Counted from the stretch's first letter, positions 33,535-45,087 are shown. The stretch is 64,000 nucleotides of DNA from Closterium sp. Naga37s-1 (GCA_947471745.1 CANJKZ010000020.1:62001-126000); one strand, 5' to 3'. A program made the numbers and translations. The notes: generated by a model from the letters alone, not told the origin.

Positions 33535-34334
33535 TACACCTTTCCCTTAGCGTTTTCCGGACATTCGCTTTTGCGGTGTCCCGGCCTGTTGCACGCGAAG
33601 CAGCGCCCTTTGAACGGTGCGGCAGCGGCATTTGCGGCGACAGCGCGTATCGTGGCGTGCTCGTTCGTCCCACGAGGTTGATGTCCCCCCGATCTCGGTC
33701 GGCGAAGAAAATCAAGTTTGTTTGTCATAGCAAGAATCTCCTGAAATTCTGTGACGTTGTGGAGCTGGATTTTCTGAGCGATTTCGTGCTTCAGGCCGCC
33801 GATGTAGCAGTCGATACGCTCGCCCTCGTGCATATAGCCCACCTGCTCACACAACGCCAGCAACTCGCTGGTGTAGTCTTGGATGGAACCGAGTTGACGC
33901 CAAGTGCGGAGCCTTTGACGCGCCGCGATAGAAGCCGCAATCGTCTCGAATCTCGCGCGCAGAACTGCGCACCACGCATCCCAGGTGCGATACTGGGGCA
34001 CTTCCACGAAATATGATGGCACCCAGGGTCCGGTTTGTCCTTCTCGTGTCAGTAGAGTCTGGTAGTCCATCGGCTTCGTGACGATGACGCGCCACCAATC
34101 CATGGCGGGTCCTCGCAGCAGCGACACGGCGTAACGAATCTTAGCAGAATCCTTCGAGACGTAGTTCGCGTCGAAAAACACGTTCATGGTGAATAACCAC
34201 GCCTGAACGGTAGGACCACCCCGTTGACTCGGGTCAAAGCAAAGAGGACGCTGCGACTTCAGCGACATTGGCGAGGGCAGTGCTGACTCGCCGGTCGGCA
34301 CCGAGATCGTGACGCGAGGTTGACTTCTGGCCAC
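33534..34334 (-). pseudogene. Gypsy gag fragment
   Basis: About 266 codons are open on the minus strand. The retrotransposon gag domain is seen in PTVQAWLFTMNVFF, YAVSLLRGPAMDWWR, WRQLGSIQDYTSELLALCEQ and KHEIAQKIQL. A CCHC knuckle, CFACNRPGHRKSEC, follows near the C-terminus. The frame ends at a stop created where copia leader sequence begins, so protease and the first part of pol are lost. The start codon is not clear: the first in-frame candidate is GTG and the frame stays open upstream. Confidence 0.88.
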
Positions 34335-34765
34335 ATTCGTCGCTCCGGGGTGTGTCGTGCCGTGGTCCTCGTCTCCGTCGTTGCGGGTGACGCCATCACT
34401 AGCCGCGCTTTAGGGTTGCCTCATGCTTCCGTGTTGTGATGCTTGTCGTGCGGGTTGTCCGGCGTGCCTTGTGTCTGTGACTGTGCTTGTTGTGCTTGTG
34501 CGACGTCGTTTTACAGGGACGTTCGTTCTGCCGCCAGCGCCGCAATTTCTTCGGAGCTATCCTGCGTGAGACTTGTGACGTCGATATGCCCGGCAATTCC
34601 GAAGGGCGTCGGCTCAGCTTAGTCCTAGGCGCAGTCGTGGCTGCACGCATTTACGAGAGAACGCGAGGACAACGGCTCCTAGGTGCTAAGGGGCGTGAGT
34701 CCCTTCGAGCAAAATCAAAAGTTGATTTTCTGGGGTGTGGAGATGCACGGTCCGAAAGGAAAGTG

Positions 34766-34780
34766 GCTATGAATACCAAG
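34766..34780 (-). other. Gypsy primer binding site
   Basis: On the minus strand CTTGGTATTCATAGCC directly follows the LTR end GTAACA. TGG at the start is consistent with pairing to a tRNA CCA end. The tRNA is not identified, and it is not the initiator Met used by the copias. Confidence 0.55.
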
Positions 34781-34822
34781 TGTTACGGGTGCAATGGAAT
34801 GAGGTAGCGAGGACTGCACTAT
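34781..34822 (-). repeat. Gypsy 5' LTR, segment 1 of 3
   Basis: Matches 23877-23920 of the intact LTR and stops at TAT, where the MITE starts. The LTR continues at 43468. Confidence 0.85.
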
Positions 34823-35095
34823 GGCCCTGTTCGGCAGCACCAAAAAGCCATCAGAACCAAACAGATACCAACAGCAAACAGAACAAACCAAACAATGATT
34901 CAAGGCTCGACACTCTGCTGACTCATGCTGATGTGTCAAACTCCCCTATGATAGGTCGCACTTCCGAACGTATTTCCCAACCAGTTTCATTTTCGTTTTA
35001 GTTTTGTTGTTAGGACCAGTCCCATCCAACAGTGCCAACCAACATGAAGTGAACAGTAATTCACGGGCAAAATGATGTGCATTGCTGGTTGGTTT

Positions 35096-35652
35096 TCTTA
35101 GACTAGGACGTCGTGAGTACGTGACTTAGAGGTCACGAAAACAGCAGTAGCGGGCTTCAAACTTGAACTGAAAGTTGTACAAACAGGTTGCTTTCCAACC
35201 CAGGTTGCAAACAGAAAGTTTCACTATGAAAAATTGATACAATGAGGAAAACAGAACATGATATTTAAGCAATCCGAAATCCGAATTTCAAAGGGAGCCT
35301 CGTGTAACGCGCCTCGTCGCGAATCCGAATTTCGTAACAGTAACCGACGTTGAAAACCGAAATTCAAACTGAACCGTCGTTGAAACCGACTTTCTTCAAC
35401 TCCACCGAACACCGCCTCCGGAATGGTTGGAAAAAATCTGGCGGTTGAGAACGTTCTTCCCTCTCTCTCTCTCTCCTGAAACCCTCGTTTTCACCAGCTG
35501 CTCCTCACGATCTTCTCAGCTAGCTCCTCCCACCGTCAGAACTCGTTTTCCAGCCTATTCTCTCCCACCGCCATAGGTAAGGCAATTTCCAAGTGTCCTG
35601 TTCTGTCGTTTTCATGCTCTAGAATCGGTGCAGCGGCGAACCACTTCAAACA
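35096..35652 (-). repeat. Copia 3' LTR (557 bp)
   Basis: Plus-strand ends are TCTTAGAC and TTCAAACA. A purine tract (minus strand ACAGGGGAGAT) abuts it on the right. It contains a (CT)n run near 35460. Confidence 0.92.
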
Positions 35653-38600
35653 ATCTCCCCTGTGGTTTGCTGCTGCCAACCTTAGATCTGAAAATCTTAA
35701 TCACTGTTCCTCCACCTTGCTCCCCTGTAAGTCCTGCAGGGTACGCATCCCGACAAGATACTTGCAGCGCTCGAAATTAGCCTTCGAAAGGACCTTAGTA
35801 AGGAAGTCGGCTGCTTGATTTTCTGTCCGTACGAACTCAAAGGTAAATGCTTTTTTCTCCAGCTGTTCACGCACCCAATGATATTTAATGTCCATGTGCT
35901 TGGTCCGCCCGAGCCAGTTGTCGTTTTTCGCCAATGCTATGGCCGATTTGCTGTCCGATCTGATGGTTGTTGGTCCTTGCATACGTACTCCCATTTCTTG
36001 TAGCAATCGCCTTAGCCACACTCCCTCTTGGCATGCGTAGAATAACGCCATGTATTCCGCTTCCGTGCTCGAGAGTGCAATGTCGTTCAGCTTCTTCCCT
36101 TGCCATGTGATTGCTGTCCCGCCTAGGAGAAAGACGTATCCATAAGCTCCCTTCCTGTCCTTCTTATCTGATGCATGGGATGCATCAGCATATCCGATTA
36201 ACTCCATTGTTTCTTCTCCGCCTTCGTATAGTAGCCCTTCTTCTCCCCGTTGCTGCAGATAAGTGATTGTGCGCTGCATCTCCTTCCATTTGCGGCCCTC
36301 TGGCTGCAGCACGTTCTGCCCCAAGAAGCTGGCAGCATGTGCGACATCTACCCGCGTACAAGAGACGGGGTACATCACCGATCCGACGCGTGACTGGTAA
36401 GCCTTCAATGCTCGTTCCTTGCTGCCCCATTGAATGAGTTCTTCTTCAGGATTGATTTCTTTCTCCGAGAGGCCGCTGAGCGGAGTTGTCACGGCCTTGG
36501 TGCAGCCTGGTGTCCCAAATCGTTCTTGCAGCCGTTGGATGTACTTCTTTTGGTAAAGTAGCAGCTTCCTTCCTTCTCGATCCCGCTCCAGGTTCATGCC
36601 AAGGAACAACGTGGCTCGCGGAATCTGCTTCACTTGAAACACGGCTGCAAGGTGAGCACACACCTCCTCAACTCTGTCCTCCAAAGCTCCAGCCACTAGG
36701 ATGTCGTCGACGTAGAGTAGGAGGTAGACTTTCTCCTCCCCTTCCCCTTTCCAGTAAAACGCTCTGTCGCACTGACTTTTCTGGAATCCTCCTTCGAGTA
36801 GGCGTGCATCCATAGCCCTGTACCACTCTCGAGGGCTTTGTTTCAGCCCATAGAGTGCTTTCAACAGCTTGCATTTTCTGTCAGTCCCGTCCTCCATTCC
36901 TGTAGGTTGATCCATGTAGATGTCTTCTTGAAGCTCTCCGTAGAGGAAAGCGTTCTTGATGTCAAGTTGAACCATGATGTAGTTGCGTGCCACAACGATC
37001 TTGAAGAGTGTCCGTGCTGTAGTCAATTTGCTGACAGGGGCATATGTCTCCGTGTAGTCGATCCCCTCCACTTGCGTGTAACTCTTTGCCACCAGCCGTG
37101 CTTTTAACCTCTCCAGCTGCCCCTTATCCCCTGTTTTTATCTTGAAAATCCACTTGACGCCAACGGCGTGCCTCCCTTCGGGCATTTGGACGAGTTTCCA
37201 CGTGCCTCTCTCCGCGAGAGCGTCCAACTCCTCTTGTATAGCCGCTTTCCACTGCTCCTTGTATGGTCCAGAAAGTGCTTCCTCGATGGTCAGGGGTTCT
37301 GATGGCAGCTTGTAGGTCTCTCTCCTTTCCTTGGTGATCAACGCGGTCGCCGTCGAGGTGAGAAGGAGGTGAGAGTGTACGTCTTTCCAGCATGTCATCA
37401 GGACCTGTTGGTATTTCAGATTCGGTTTCTTCGTCCGCTTCCCCCTTCCCAGCTCCTCTCCTTTCACCGAAGCATCACTTGCACCCGTGTCTGCTGCCAT
37501 CTCCCCTGCTTTCTCCGTGCTTGTGCCGCCTTCCTCTCTCCCAATTAGAATGGCTCCATCCTGCAGCAAGTTGTCGATCTCTGCAGCTCCTTTGTCATTG
37601 TTGCTTGTCTCGAAAAATTCCCACGGGTCGCTTTTCCCCTCAGTACTTGACTGATCTGCTTGTTCAGCTTCATCCTCTCCAATGTCTCCATCTTTGTCGC
37701 TCGCTGATTTTGGCAGAAGTGGAGTTGTAGGCGTCGCTTCCATGTCACTGTTGTCGAGGTTATCCTCCGATGGCTCCCACACCCAATCCACTCCAGCTTG
37801 GGTATGTTCTTCTTCCCCTTCGTTGTTCGCTGTCCCCAAGCCTTCGTTTTGGGCATCGTCAGGCAGTTCCTCCGCTCGTTGAGGTGTGGCAGGTGCTGTC
37901 CCTGGAGTTGTGCCCTTGTTGCTTGTCTTCCAGTCCACGTAGTTGAGGTTTTCGTAGAATGTGACATCCCTGGTCGCCAGCATGATCCCAGTCTCCACGT
38001 CTTTGATAATCCAGCCTTTGCTCTCCGGGCATGTTCCTAAGTGCACCCCCTAACGTGCTCTTGGCAGGAGTTTGTGATCAGCTCCAGCAGGGGGCCTGTA
38101 CTGCGTCATGCAGCCCCATACTCGAAGAAACTTCAGGTTAGGCTTCCGCTTGTAGAATGCTTCATGAGGGGTCATCTCTGCTGCAAGTCCTTTTGTTGGT
38201 AGGCGATTTTTCAGCCAGCAGGCCATGCCTAGTGCGTCTCCCCAGTAGGTCAGAGGTAGCTTACTGTCCGCCAGCATGCTCCGCACGCTATTGAGCAACG
38301 TCCTATTCACCCGTTCCGCAATGCTGTTGTGTTGGGGGGTGTGGGGAATAGTACGCTGCCGTCGTATTCCCTTGGCTTTGAGGTAGTCGTTGAAGTCCTT
38401 ATTGATGAATTCCCCACCGTTGTCGGTTCGGAGAACTTTCAGCTGCTTGCCGCTTTGTCTTTCAGCTTCCGCCAACCAATCAATGAAACTCGGTAAAACT
38501 TGCATTTTGTCTTTGATCTCCGTCACCCATGTGAGTCTTGTGCCGATGTCCGTGAATGTAATGAAGTATCTGCTGCCATGTCGTGATGTGACCCTCATTG

Positions 38601-40340
38601 GACCGCATACGTCCGCTGCCACCACTTCCATTGCCCCATATGGCTCATTCGGTCCATGTCTTGGATGGGGAGCCTTTGTAGCTTTTCCTTCAACACATGA
38701 GTCGCGCTTCGTATGGGTTTCCTCAGCTCCAGTCACCTTCACTCCCGCTGCCATGTTTTTCTTCATCATTTCCTTGATCCGTTGAGTGTTCGCATGCCCC
38801 ATCCTTTTGTGCAGGAGATTGATATCAACCGCTTCCGCTGCTGCTGCCACGGGAAGCTTCAACTGCTGCAGCTCGGTCACTGCAGTATTTTCCAGCATGG
38901 TACGTAGCTCTTCTCGGGCCTTCTTCCCTTCTTCAGGTTCAGGTTGATAGGTGACCTTGTCTTCATGCGAATCTTGCTCCTTCAGATTCATCTCGTAGAG
39001 TCCTTGAGTCCGTGCGCCTTCCGCTAGCAGTTGCCAGTCGGGACCGAACACCCACAGCTTTCCGTTGTCACTGAACGTCTTGCAGCCACTGCTGTCCAGT
39101 TGCGTTTGACTTATCAGGTTAAGGGACAGCTTCTCCACCAGGAGAACGTTGTCCATTTTCAGCTCCCCATAAGGACTCTGTAAAATCAGGTCCCCTTCTC
39201 CTTGCACTTGAAGTTTTCCTTCATCCCCGAGTAGGACGTAAGGGACTCCGGATTCCCGGTAGTCGCGTAGCCAATCAGCTCGGTGCGTCATGTGCTGTGT
39301 GCACCCGCTGTCCATAAACCAAGCCTTCTCCTTGAATCCTTTTGACAGCAGGCACAACTCGGATGCTCGAGCGACGTTTGCTTTGTGGGCGCCTCCAAGA
39401 ATAGCGTCAACCTTTGTCGTGTCATCCACAGCTGCAGGTACCTCCATTACATTTGTCTTCACTGCTGCTGGCCTTTGTTGCAGCTCCTTTCTTCTGTAGT
39501 TTTTGCTAGCTTTGTTGTTGTAGCAGTCGGAAGCCTTGTGCCCATATTTGCCGCAATGGTTGCAGTTTCCATTGAATCCTCCGCTTGCCTTGTAGCCTTC
39601 TCCGTGTCCCGTCTCGATGTTTTGCTGCCAGCGCCCTTTCCCTTTGTAGTTTCTTGCATTTGGGTTGGAATAACAGTCCGCAGCTTTGTGCCCCTTCTTC
39701 CCGCAGTGGCAGCAGCTGCCAACAATCCTTGAAGTTGCAGTTGCATTCAAATTTGCAGGCCTGTTCTCTTCTGCTACTGTTGCCACTGCTTCCCTCCGTT
39801 TCAGGTCAGATTTGACCAGCTCCAGCGCTTGGAGGGTCTCGAGCAGCTGGGTCATGTCCTTGGGCGTGTTGCAGGTAAGGATTCCGATTTCTGCTGTCCA
39901 CTCCTTGGGTAGGCCGCTGATGATGTATCCCATCATGTGCTTCTCTGATTCGGGCGCCCCCATTGCAGTGAGATCGTCGTTGTAGCTCTTGGCTCGATTC
40001 ACGAAGTCAATGATCTTCTCCATTGGCTCCATTGCGAGCAGCAGCAGTTTCTTTCTCATTGCAGTCAGATTCGTGTCGGTCCGTCCGAGATATACCGCTT
40101 CCATGTATGCCCATGCACGTTGTGCTGAATTGATGTCGTCCGCAAACTGGTCCAGCCCCACAGCGATGGAGTCCGAAACTGAGTGACACAGTTGGAAGAA
40201 AGCTTGCAAACTCTTCTTCTTGTATGTCCTCTTTTCTTGTGCCGTTGCCGTTGCAGGTGGAGGTACTCCTTCCTCAGTCTCCTCGTCCGCTTTGTAGAAG
40301 GGCCAGATATCAACTTCTCTTGCCCTCCGCATGAACTTAA

Positions 40341-42293
40341 AGCCCGCATGCAAAATAGTGACCCCCGTCCCAACTTGAATGAGGAGTTGCAAGTGAGGAT
40401 GAAACCAGTATCAAAAACACTGTTTCAAACGATTTGTATGAGCAGAGTGAACTCATGTTATTGGCTCTCGCCACAATGGAACGTAATGGTTCCCGCCAAA
40501 ATGAACTTTCTTTCTCATTTCAGCCGTCGCATTTTTGCGTGCCGCATCCGCACGACAAACCCCAGGCGATGGTTTCCCATCGCAGGCCCAACCTCATTTT
40601 CAAGCTGGTGGTGGGTGCATTACTAGATTTCTGTCACTCCATTCATCACTAGTTTCCGCATAGCATAGTAAGTAGTATAGCTGAAAGCACAGGCGTTCGT
40701 GTCATATCCACGTAATTACCGACGAGTGCGTCAATCGTCGACTTAGCAAGAGTGCGAAATGTAGGTTTACGCGGCCGTGCCAGTTTCCCGTCTCGCGCAA
40801 TCATCAATTTGCTCATTGCTAGTGGGGTCCGCCGTCACCTCGCTCTCTAGTCCGTCCCGTCGCCTTTCCGTCGCCCTCGCAAACACACGCGTGACGGCCC
40901 TCCCGTCAACGTCACGGTCTCCCCTCCCGGTCCGTTATTCTCCCGTTCACCCCTATTGTCCCCTCGCCCTCGCGATTTCCCTCCGATCCCGTCGCCTTCC
41001 CGTTCTCCCGCCCCTCGCCTTCGATGTCCCCTCTTCCTAGCCGTCGCCCTCACTATCTCCCTTCCCTCACGTTGCCTTCGATGTCCCCCTTTTCCTTCCG
41101 TCGCCCTCGCGATATCCCTTCCCCCTCCCGTCGCCTGTCTGCTCTCCCTCCCGTCGCCTTGGCGCTCTCTCTCCCGTCGCCTGTCCGCTCCTCCTCCCCT
41201 CGCCCTCGTGCTCTCTCTCCCGTCGCCTTTGCGCTCTCCCTCCCGTCGGCTTCGCGCCCTCCCTCCCGTCTCCTTCGCGCTCTCCCTCCCGTTGCCTGTC
41301 CGCCCTCCCTCCCTTCGCCTTCGCGCTCTCTCTCGCGTCGCATGTCCGCTCCCCCTCCCCTCGCCTTCGTGCTCTCCCTCCCGTTGCCTGTCCGCCCTCC
41401 CTCCCCTCGCCTTCGTGCTTTCCCTCCCGTCGCCTTCGCGCTCTCCCTCCCGTCGGCGCCCTCCCTCCCGTCTCCTTCGCGCTCTCCCTCCTGTTGCCTG
41501 TCCGCCCTCCCTACCTTCGCCTTCGCGCTCTCTCTCCCGTCGCCTGTCCGCTCTCCCTCCCATCGCCTTAGCGCTCTCCCTCCCGTCGCCTTTCTCCTTC
41601 CCCACTTCATCTCCTATCGCTCACGTCCTCCCCTCCCATCAGCATCGCCCTCACGTTCCTCCCTCCCGTCACCATCGCGCTCACGTTGCTATCTCCCATC
41701 ACGTTCTGCGCCGTCGCTATCGCCCCCCTTCACCCCGTCGCACTCGCTGCTTCTCCCCCCTCTCCCCGTCGCGCTCGCTATCTCCCACGCGATCTCATAG
41801 CGACCCCCCATTTGCAGTCGCCTACGCGATCTACTCCATTTTCCGTCGCCCGCGATCTCCCCCATTGTGCGGTAAATCGCCCTCGCTATACCCCCTCCCT
41901 TACCGTTCTAATTCCTGTCGGCCCCTCTCTCTCCTCTCGAGTCACCTTGTCGTTCTTCTGTTTGCTACTTGCATCACTCTGTGTTGTTCGTTAGCTCAAC
42001 ATTGTGTGTATGCTGCGTGTGTGGTGGCAGGTTCCGTTGTGAAATTTGTGATGTGTTGTGCTCGATGCGGATTTGGATGGGTGGGAGAAGTGGAAATGTC
42101 ATAGCAAGCTTGCGACAATTTTGTGCATGTTGCAACTGGTCGTATCAGAAGTTGGAAACAACTTCAAATCGGTCTTGTTACTACTTCGGGACTTGCCCTG
42201 TTCGGAAAAAAACACCTAACTTTCTGGAAATTTTCAGGAGCTTTCTAGTGGACCCAACTAGAAGGGGGGGGGTCACTATTTTGCATGCGGGCT
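40341..42293. mobile_element. TTAA-flanked TIR DNA transposon, non-autonomous
   Basis: The 1953-bp segment is flanked by TTAA at 40337-40340 and 42294-42297. Its ends are inverted repeats of about 26 bp, starting AGCCCGCATGCAAAATAGTG at 40341 and the complement ending at 42293. Removing it restores the gag frame across TGGCGACTTAAGTTCATG. No transposase-like ORF is present; the centre is a pyrimidine-rich minisatellite. TTAA targets occur in the piggyBac and Kolobok superfamilies. The AG-initial ends fit Kolobok better than piggyBac, which usually starts CC. That assignment is inference. Confidence 0.88.
40850..41620. repeat. 23-25-bp minisatellite
   Basis: Roughly thirty imperfect units of the type GCGCTCTCCCTCCCGTCGCC are arranged head to tail. 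The long ORFs here on both strands follow from the repeat and show no family resemblance. Confidence 0.8.
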
Positions 42294-42511
42294 TTAAGTC
42301 GCCATGTGCTGTAGTTGTTGCCATTGAACCGTTGCGCCTCGCTCAGGCCAATCGTTGGCCTGGCCACCACGTGCCCTTGTGTAAGGGCCTCCAAGAGGGC
42401 TTGGACTTGGGGAACTTCAGCACTGACTGAAGAACCCGAGCTTGCCTCACCATCCCCATTCGGCATGATGCAGGAACTTGTCTTGGCCCATCTTGAAACA
42501 CACTAGAACCA

Positions 42512-42523
42512 GCTCTGATACCA
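42512..42523 (-). other. Primer binding site, tRNA-iMet
   Basis: Minus strand TGGTATCAGAGC, two bases inside the 5' LTR of the copia at 35096-43078. Confidence 0.88.
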
Positions 42524-42525
42524 GC

Positions 42526-43078
42526 TCTTAGACTAGGACGTCGTGAGTACGTGACTTAGAGGTCACAAAAACAGCAGTAGCGGGCTTCAAACTTGAACTG
42601 AAAGTTGTACAAACAGGTTGCTTTCCAACCCAGGTTGCAAACAGAAAGTTTCACTATGAAAAATTGATACAATGAGGAAAACAGAACATGATATTTAAGC
42701 AATCCGAAATCCGAATTTCCAAGGGAGCCTCGTGTAACGCGCCTTGTCGCGAATCCGAATTTTGTAACAGTAACCGACGTTGAAAACCGAAATTCAAACT
42801 GAACCGTCGTTGAAACCGACTTTCTTCAACTCCACCGAACACCGCCTCCGGAATGGTTGGAAAAATTCTGGCGGTTGAGAACGTTCTTCCCTCTCTCTCT
42901 CCTGAAACCCTTGTTTTCACCAGCTGCTCCTCACGATCTTCTCAGCTAGCTCCTCCCACCGTCAGAACTCGTTTTCCAGCCTATTCTCTCCCACCGCCAT
43001 AGGTAAGGCAATTTCCAAGTGTCCTGTTCTGTCGTTTTCATGCTCTAGAATCGGTGCAGCGGCGAACCGCTTCTAACA
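42526..43078 (-). repeat. Copia 5' LTR (553 bp)
   Basis: Partner of 35096-35652; ends TCTTAGAC and TTCTAACA on the plus strand. GGTTT follows as the target duplication. Confidence 0.92.
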
Positions 43079-43467
43079 GGTTTTTGGTTGGGTGCTAATC
43101 CTGCTCTCAACGTGGGTGAGCATGGTTGCTATTTCATTGTGAGCTTCATCCAGACAGCTGATTGGGCTAGATCACAAATTGTGCGCTTTCCTGGAAGTCA
43201 TTGACCAGGTTCCTCGAAGCAATGTGCTGGGAGTTGTGTTTGTTGGGTTTAGAAATGTGCTGTATTGGTTGTTGTCTGCTGCGGCCAACATGCGAGAGCA
43301 GGCCCACGTTTGCGTGTCTGGTTGCACAGCTGGAAGGGTAGAACAGTAACCCACGATGGTTTTGTATTCTAGCTAGTTGAGCTTCGGACCGAGGCTCCAT
43401 TGTCGTTCCGGTTTGTTGTGTTGTTGGTCAGATGAGCTTGGCAGCCAAAGTGCAGCCGAACAGGGCT

Positions 43468-43643
43468 TATGTGGGTCAAAAGTACAAAGTTTGAGCGAAG
43501 GCATGAGCGAATGCTTATGTGCGAAAACATGCAACGGTTACGCGGTGCGTGCGAGCTAGCTAGCTGGTGCTAGGCTGGCATCGAGGTTCGGGCTAGCCCC
43601 GAAGCGTAGGCCGACTCGGCCGGGCCAGCGCTGCATGGTTTGG
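43468..43643 (-). repeat. Gypsy 5' LTR, segment 2 of 3
   Basis: Matches about 23918-24090 of the intact LTR, from TATGTG through GCATGGTTTGG. It then stops abruptly where the Crypton-like element begins. It contains the duplicated AGCTAGCTAGC detail near 43555. Confidence 0.9.
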
Positions 43644-44710
43644 GATGATATACCTCAGCGGACGAAAAACGCCGCCCACTTTCGCGGTTCAGAAGGGACA
43701 ACGGCCCCCCTCGGGATTGACGAGCTCGCGACGACCTCCGAGCTCCACACTGGGCCCAAATGGCGTCCCAGGGGCCTCGGGAGCCCTCGGGAATGTCGAC
43801 AATCCGACGACATAGGTTTGCGCTGGGAAATTCCTGAGAAGTAAATCTCAGCGGACAAAATAGGACAGCTCGCCACGTCAAGCCGCGACGGCCGCCACGC
43901 GGACCAATAGGGGGTATATCATCCCGTCCCCACCGTGTACTAGGCTGCCACGACGGCCACGTCGTGGCCACGCGTCGCTCCAGCGGTGATTTTCCCAAAG
44001 CGGGAAAACGTTCACACCTTTGAAATTGTCAGAGCGCGATCCACGCGGCAAAATTCGGACCGTCCAGGGTGTAACTGTTCTGTGGCATCGCGTGTTGCAC
44101 GCGATGTCGATGTCGACCAATTCATCCAAAGGCCCACAACCAAGCCACGCGGCACAATCTCAACACTGTCTAGGTTCAATGAACCTAAAGAAACAATCAA
44201 GCGCGCCGATTGTAAGTCGGCGCCGATCTTCGGGCGCCCACGCTAGGACTGCCACGGTGGGCTTGGGAGATTCGAGTCGGCATGCTGTAATTTCGGTACT
44301 GAGAGGCTAATGTCGGCCCCAAGCCACGTAACACACGCCCATTCCACCGTGGAAAGGGCCTGGCTTACGCCCCTTCGGTGCAGCGCGAAGTAACATTAGC
44401 CATGCTTGGCACGTGGCACTTCGGGCAGTGCGCCGCCTATGCGAGAACACATGCACGGCGGCAGTAGCATAGGGGTGTGCGTGAAGCGCGGCAGCATCGG
44501 AGTCGCTCAGGACCATACCCGTCCGTGACCGTGCGGGCCTGCTCATTCCCATGTCCGTTCCTGCGTTTCTTCCTGCTCTCTCGTGCACTTCGAATTTCCA
44601 GCTGCCAGTCTGTCATCGCGCCTGTAGGTTACTCGGTTGCCGACTTGGTCAGTAGTAGTCGATGTCTACGTCTGCAGTTTTAGCGAAACATCGGTGCAAG
44701 TCGGCGACGC
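43644..44710. other. Left non-coding end of the Crypton-like element
   Basis: No convincing gene. GGGATGATATAC at the very left end is repeated inverted as GTATATCATCCC near 43914. CTCAGCGGAC occurs at about 43653 and 43847. CCCTCGGGAATGTCGACAAT near 43784 resembles, inverted, a sequence near 62221-62240 (17 of 20). AAGTCGGCGCCGA occurs near 44214. The region should hold the promoter of the genes to the right. Confidence 0.5.
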
Positions 44711-45067
44711 ATGGCCAGAGGTCGCCCTAGAGCCCAACAGCCGCAACCCATTCCAACCCCCGCCGACTCTGTAGACGCCGACATCAAAGCGGAGCTGGAA
44801 CGGCTCGAGGTCGAAGCCGAGTTAGACTCACTCGACCGAGAATTCGAAGAAGACCGCCGCGCAACTCTCCGGGCGTTCACCACACCCGTGACTCAGTACC
44901 GTCTTTGGTTTACCAACCCCCGCAATCTGGAGGTCGAACACGAGTTAGACGTTATTGAACGTTATCTAGAGGAAGACCGCCGCGCTACTCTTCGGTCGTA
45001 CACCGCACCCGTGAATCAGTACCGTCTCTGGTTTACCGACCTCCGCATCGCACACGGACGACGGTAG
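44711..45067 (+). CDS. Small ORF with duplicated recombinase-like motif
   Basis: 118 codons from ATG to TAG, ending 20 bp before the recombinase ATG and in another frame. It contains two internal repeats of about 40 residues: LDREFEEDRRATLRAFTTPV then QYRLWFTNPR, and IERYLEEDRRATLRSYTAPV then QYRLWFTDLR. A weaker version, NTLRQYTSWIYHYKRW, lies in the N-terminal region of the recombinase gene (about residues 178-194), where core-binding domains of tyrosine recombinases sit. It may be a separate small protein, an upstream ORF on the same transcript, or an exon joined by a splice I could not place. Function unknown. Confidence 0.5.
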   Translation: MARGRPRAQQPQPIPTPADSVDADIKAELERLEVEAELDSLDREFEEDRRATLRAFTTPVTQYRLWFTNPRNLEVEHELDVIERYLEEDRRATLRSYTAPVNQYRLWFTDLRIAHGRR

Positions 45068-45087
45068 AGCAACATACGTGCTGCCAC

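Larger units (their letters stand above)
35701..42466 (-). pseudogene. Copia gag-pol with DNA-transposon insertion and one amber codon
   Basis: Gag starts at ATG 42466 (MPNGDGEASS) and runs to RFNGNNYSTWRLK, where it is split at TTAA by the transposon at 40341-42293. It resumes with KFMRRAREVDIWPFYKADEE. Two CCHC knuckles (CCHCGKKGHKAADC, CNHCGKYGHKASDC), protease MDSGCTQHMTH and integrase (AADVCGPM, TDNGGEF, NSIAERVNRTL) follow. A single TAG at 38047-38049 precedes GVHLG. The rest, 38046-35701, is an uninterrupted hinge, reverse transcriptase with YVDDILVAG, and RNase H (STEAEYMAL, SDSKSAIALAK). Apart from the insertion and the amber codon the copy is well preserved. Confidence 0.93.
35096..43078 (-). 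mobile_element. Minus-strand copia inside the MITE
   Basis: LTRs of 557 bp (35096-35652) and 553 bp (42526-43078) differ by about ten substitutions and a CT-repeat length change. Target duplications GGTTT are at 35091-35095 and 43079-43083. Primer site and purine tract are in place. Coding capacity is interrupted by one amber codon and by a DNA transposon in gag. LTR divergence near 2 percent suggests it is older than the copias at 57-6541 and 49752-57323. Confidence 0.94.
34823..43467. mobile_element. Harbinger-like MITE, about 657 bp, split by a copia
   Basis: Ends are GGCCCTGTTCGGCAGCAC on the left and GTGCAGCCGAACAGGGCT on the right, near-perfect inverted repeats. The duplicated target is TAT at 34820-34822 and 43468-43470. 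The empty site is seen in the other gypsy LTR (GCACTATGTG). Removing the copia and its duplication leaves about 657 bp without coding capacity. The 3-bp target and CCTGTTCGG end resemble PIF/Harbinger MITEs, which is inference. Confidence 0.8.

Noticed and set aside
40956-42104. 382-codon Ser/Pro/Arg-rich ORF
   Set aside because: Translation of the 23-25-bp minisatellite; equally long ORFs exist in other frames and on the other strand.
40341-42293. piggyBac assignment
   Set aside because: TTAA fits, but the ends start AG rather than CC and no transposase is present; left as TTAA-type, Kolobok-like.
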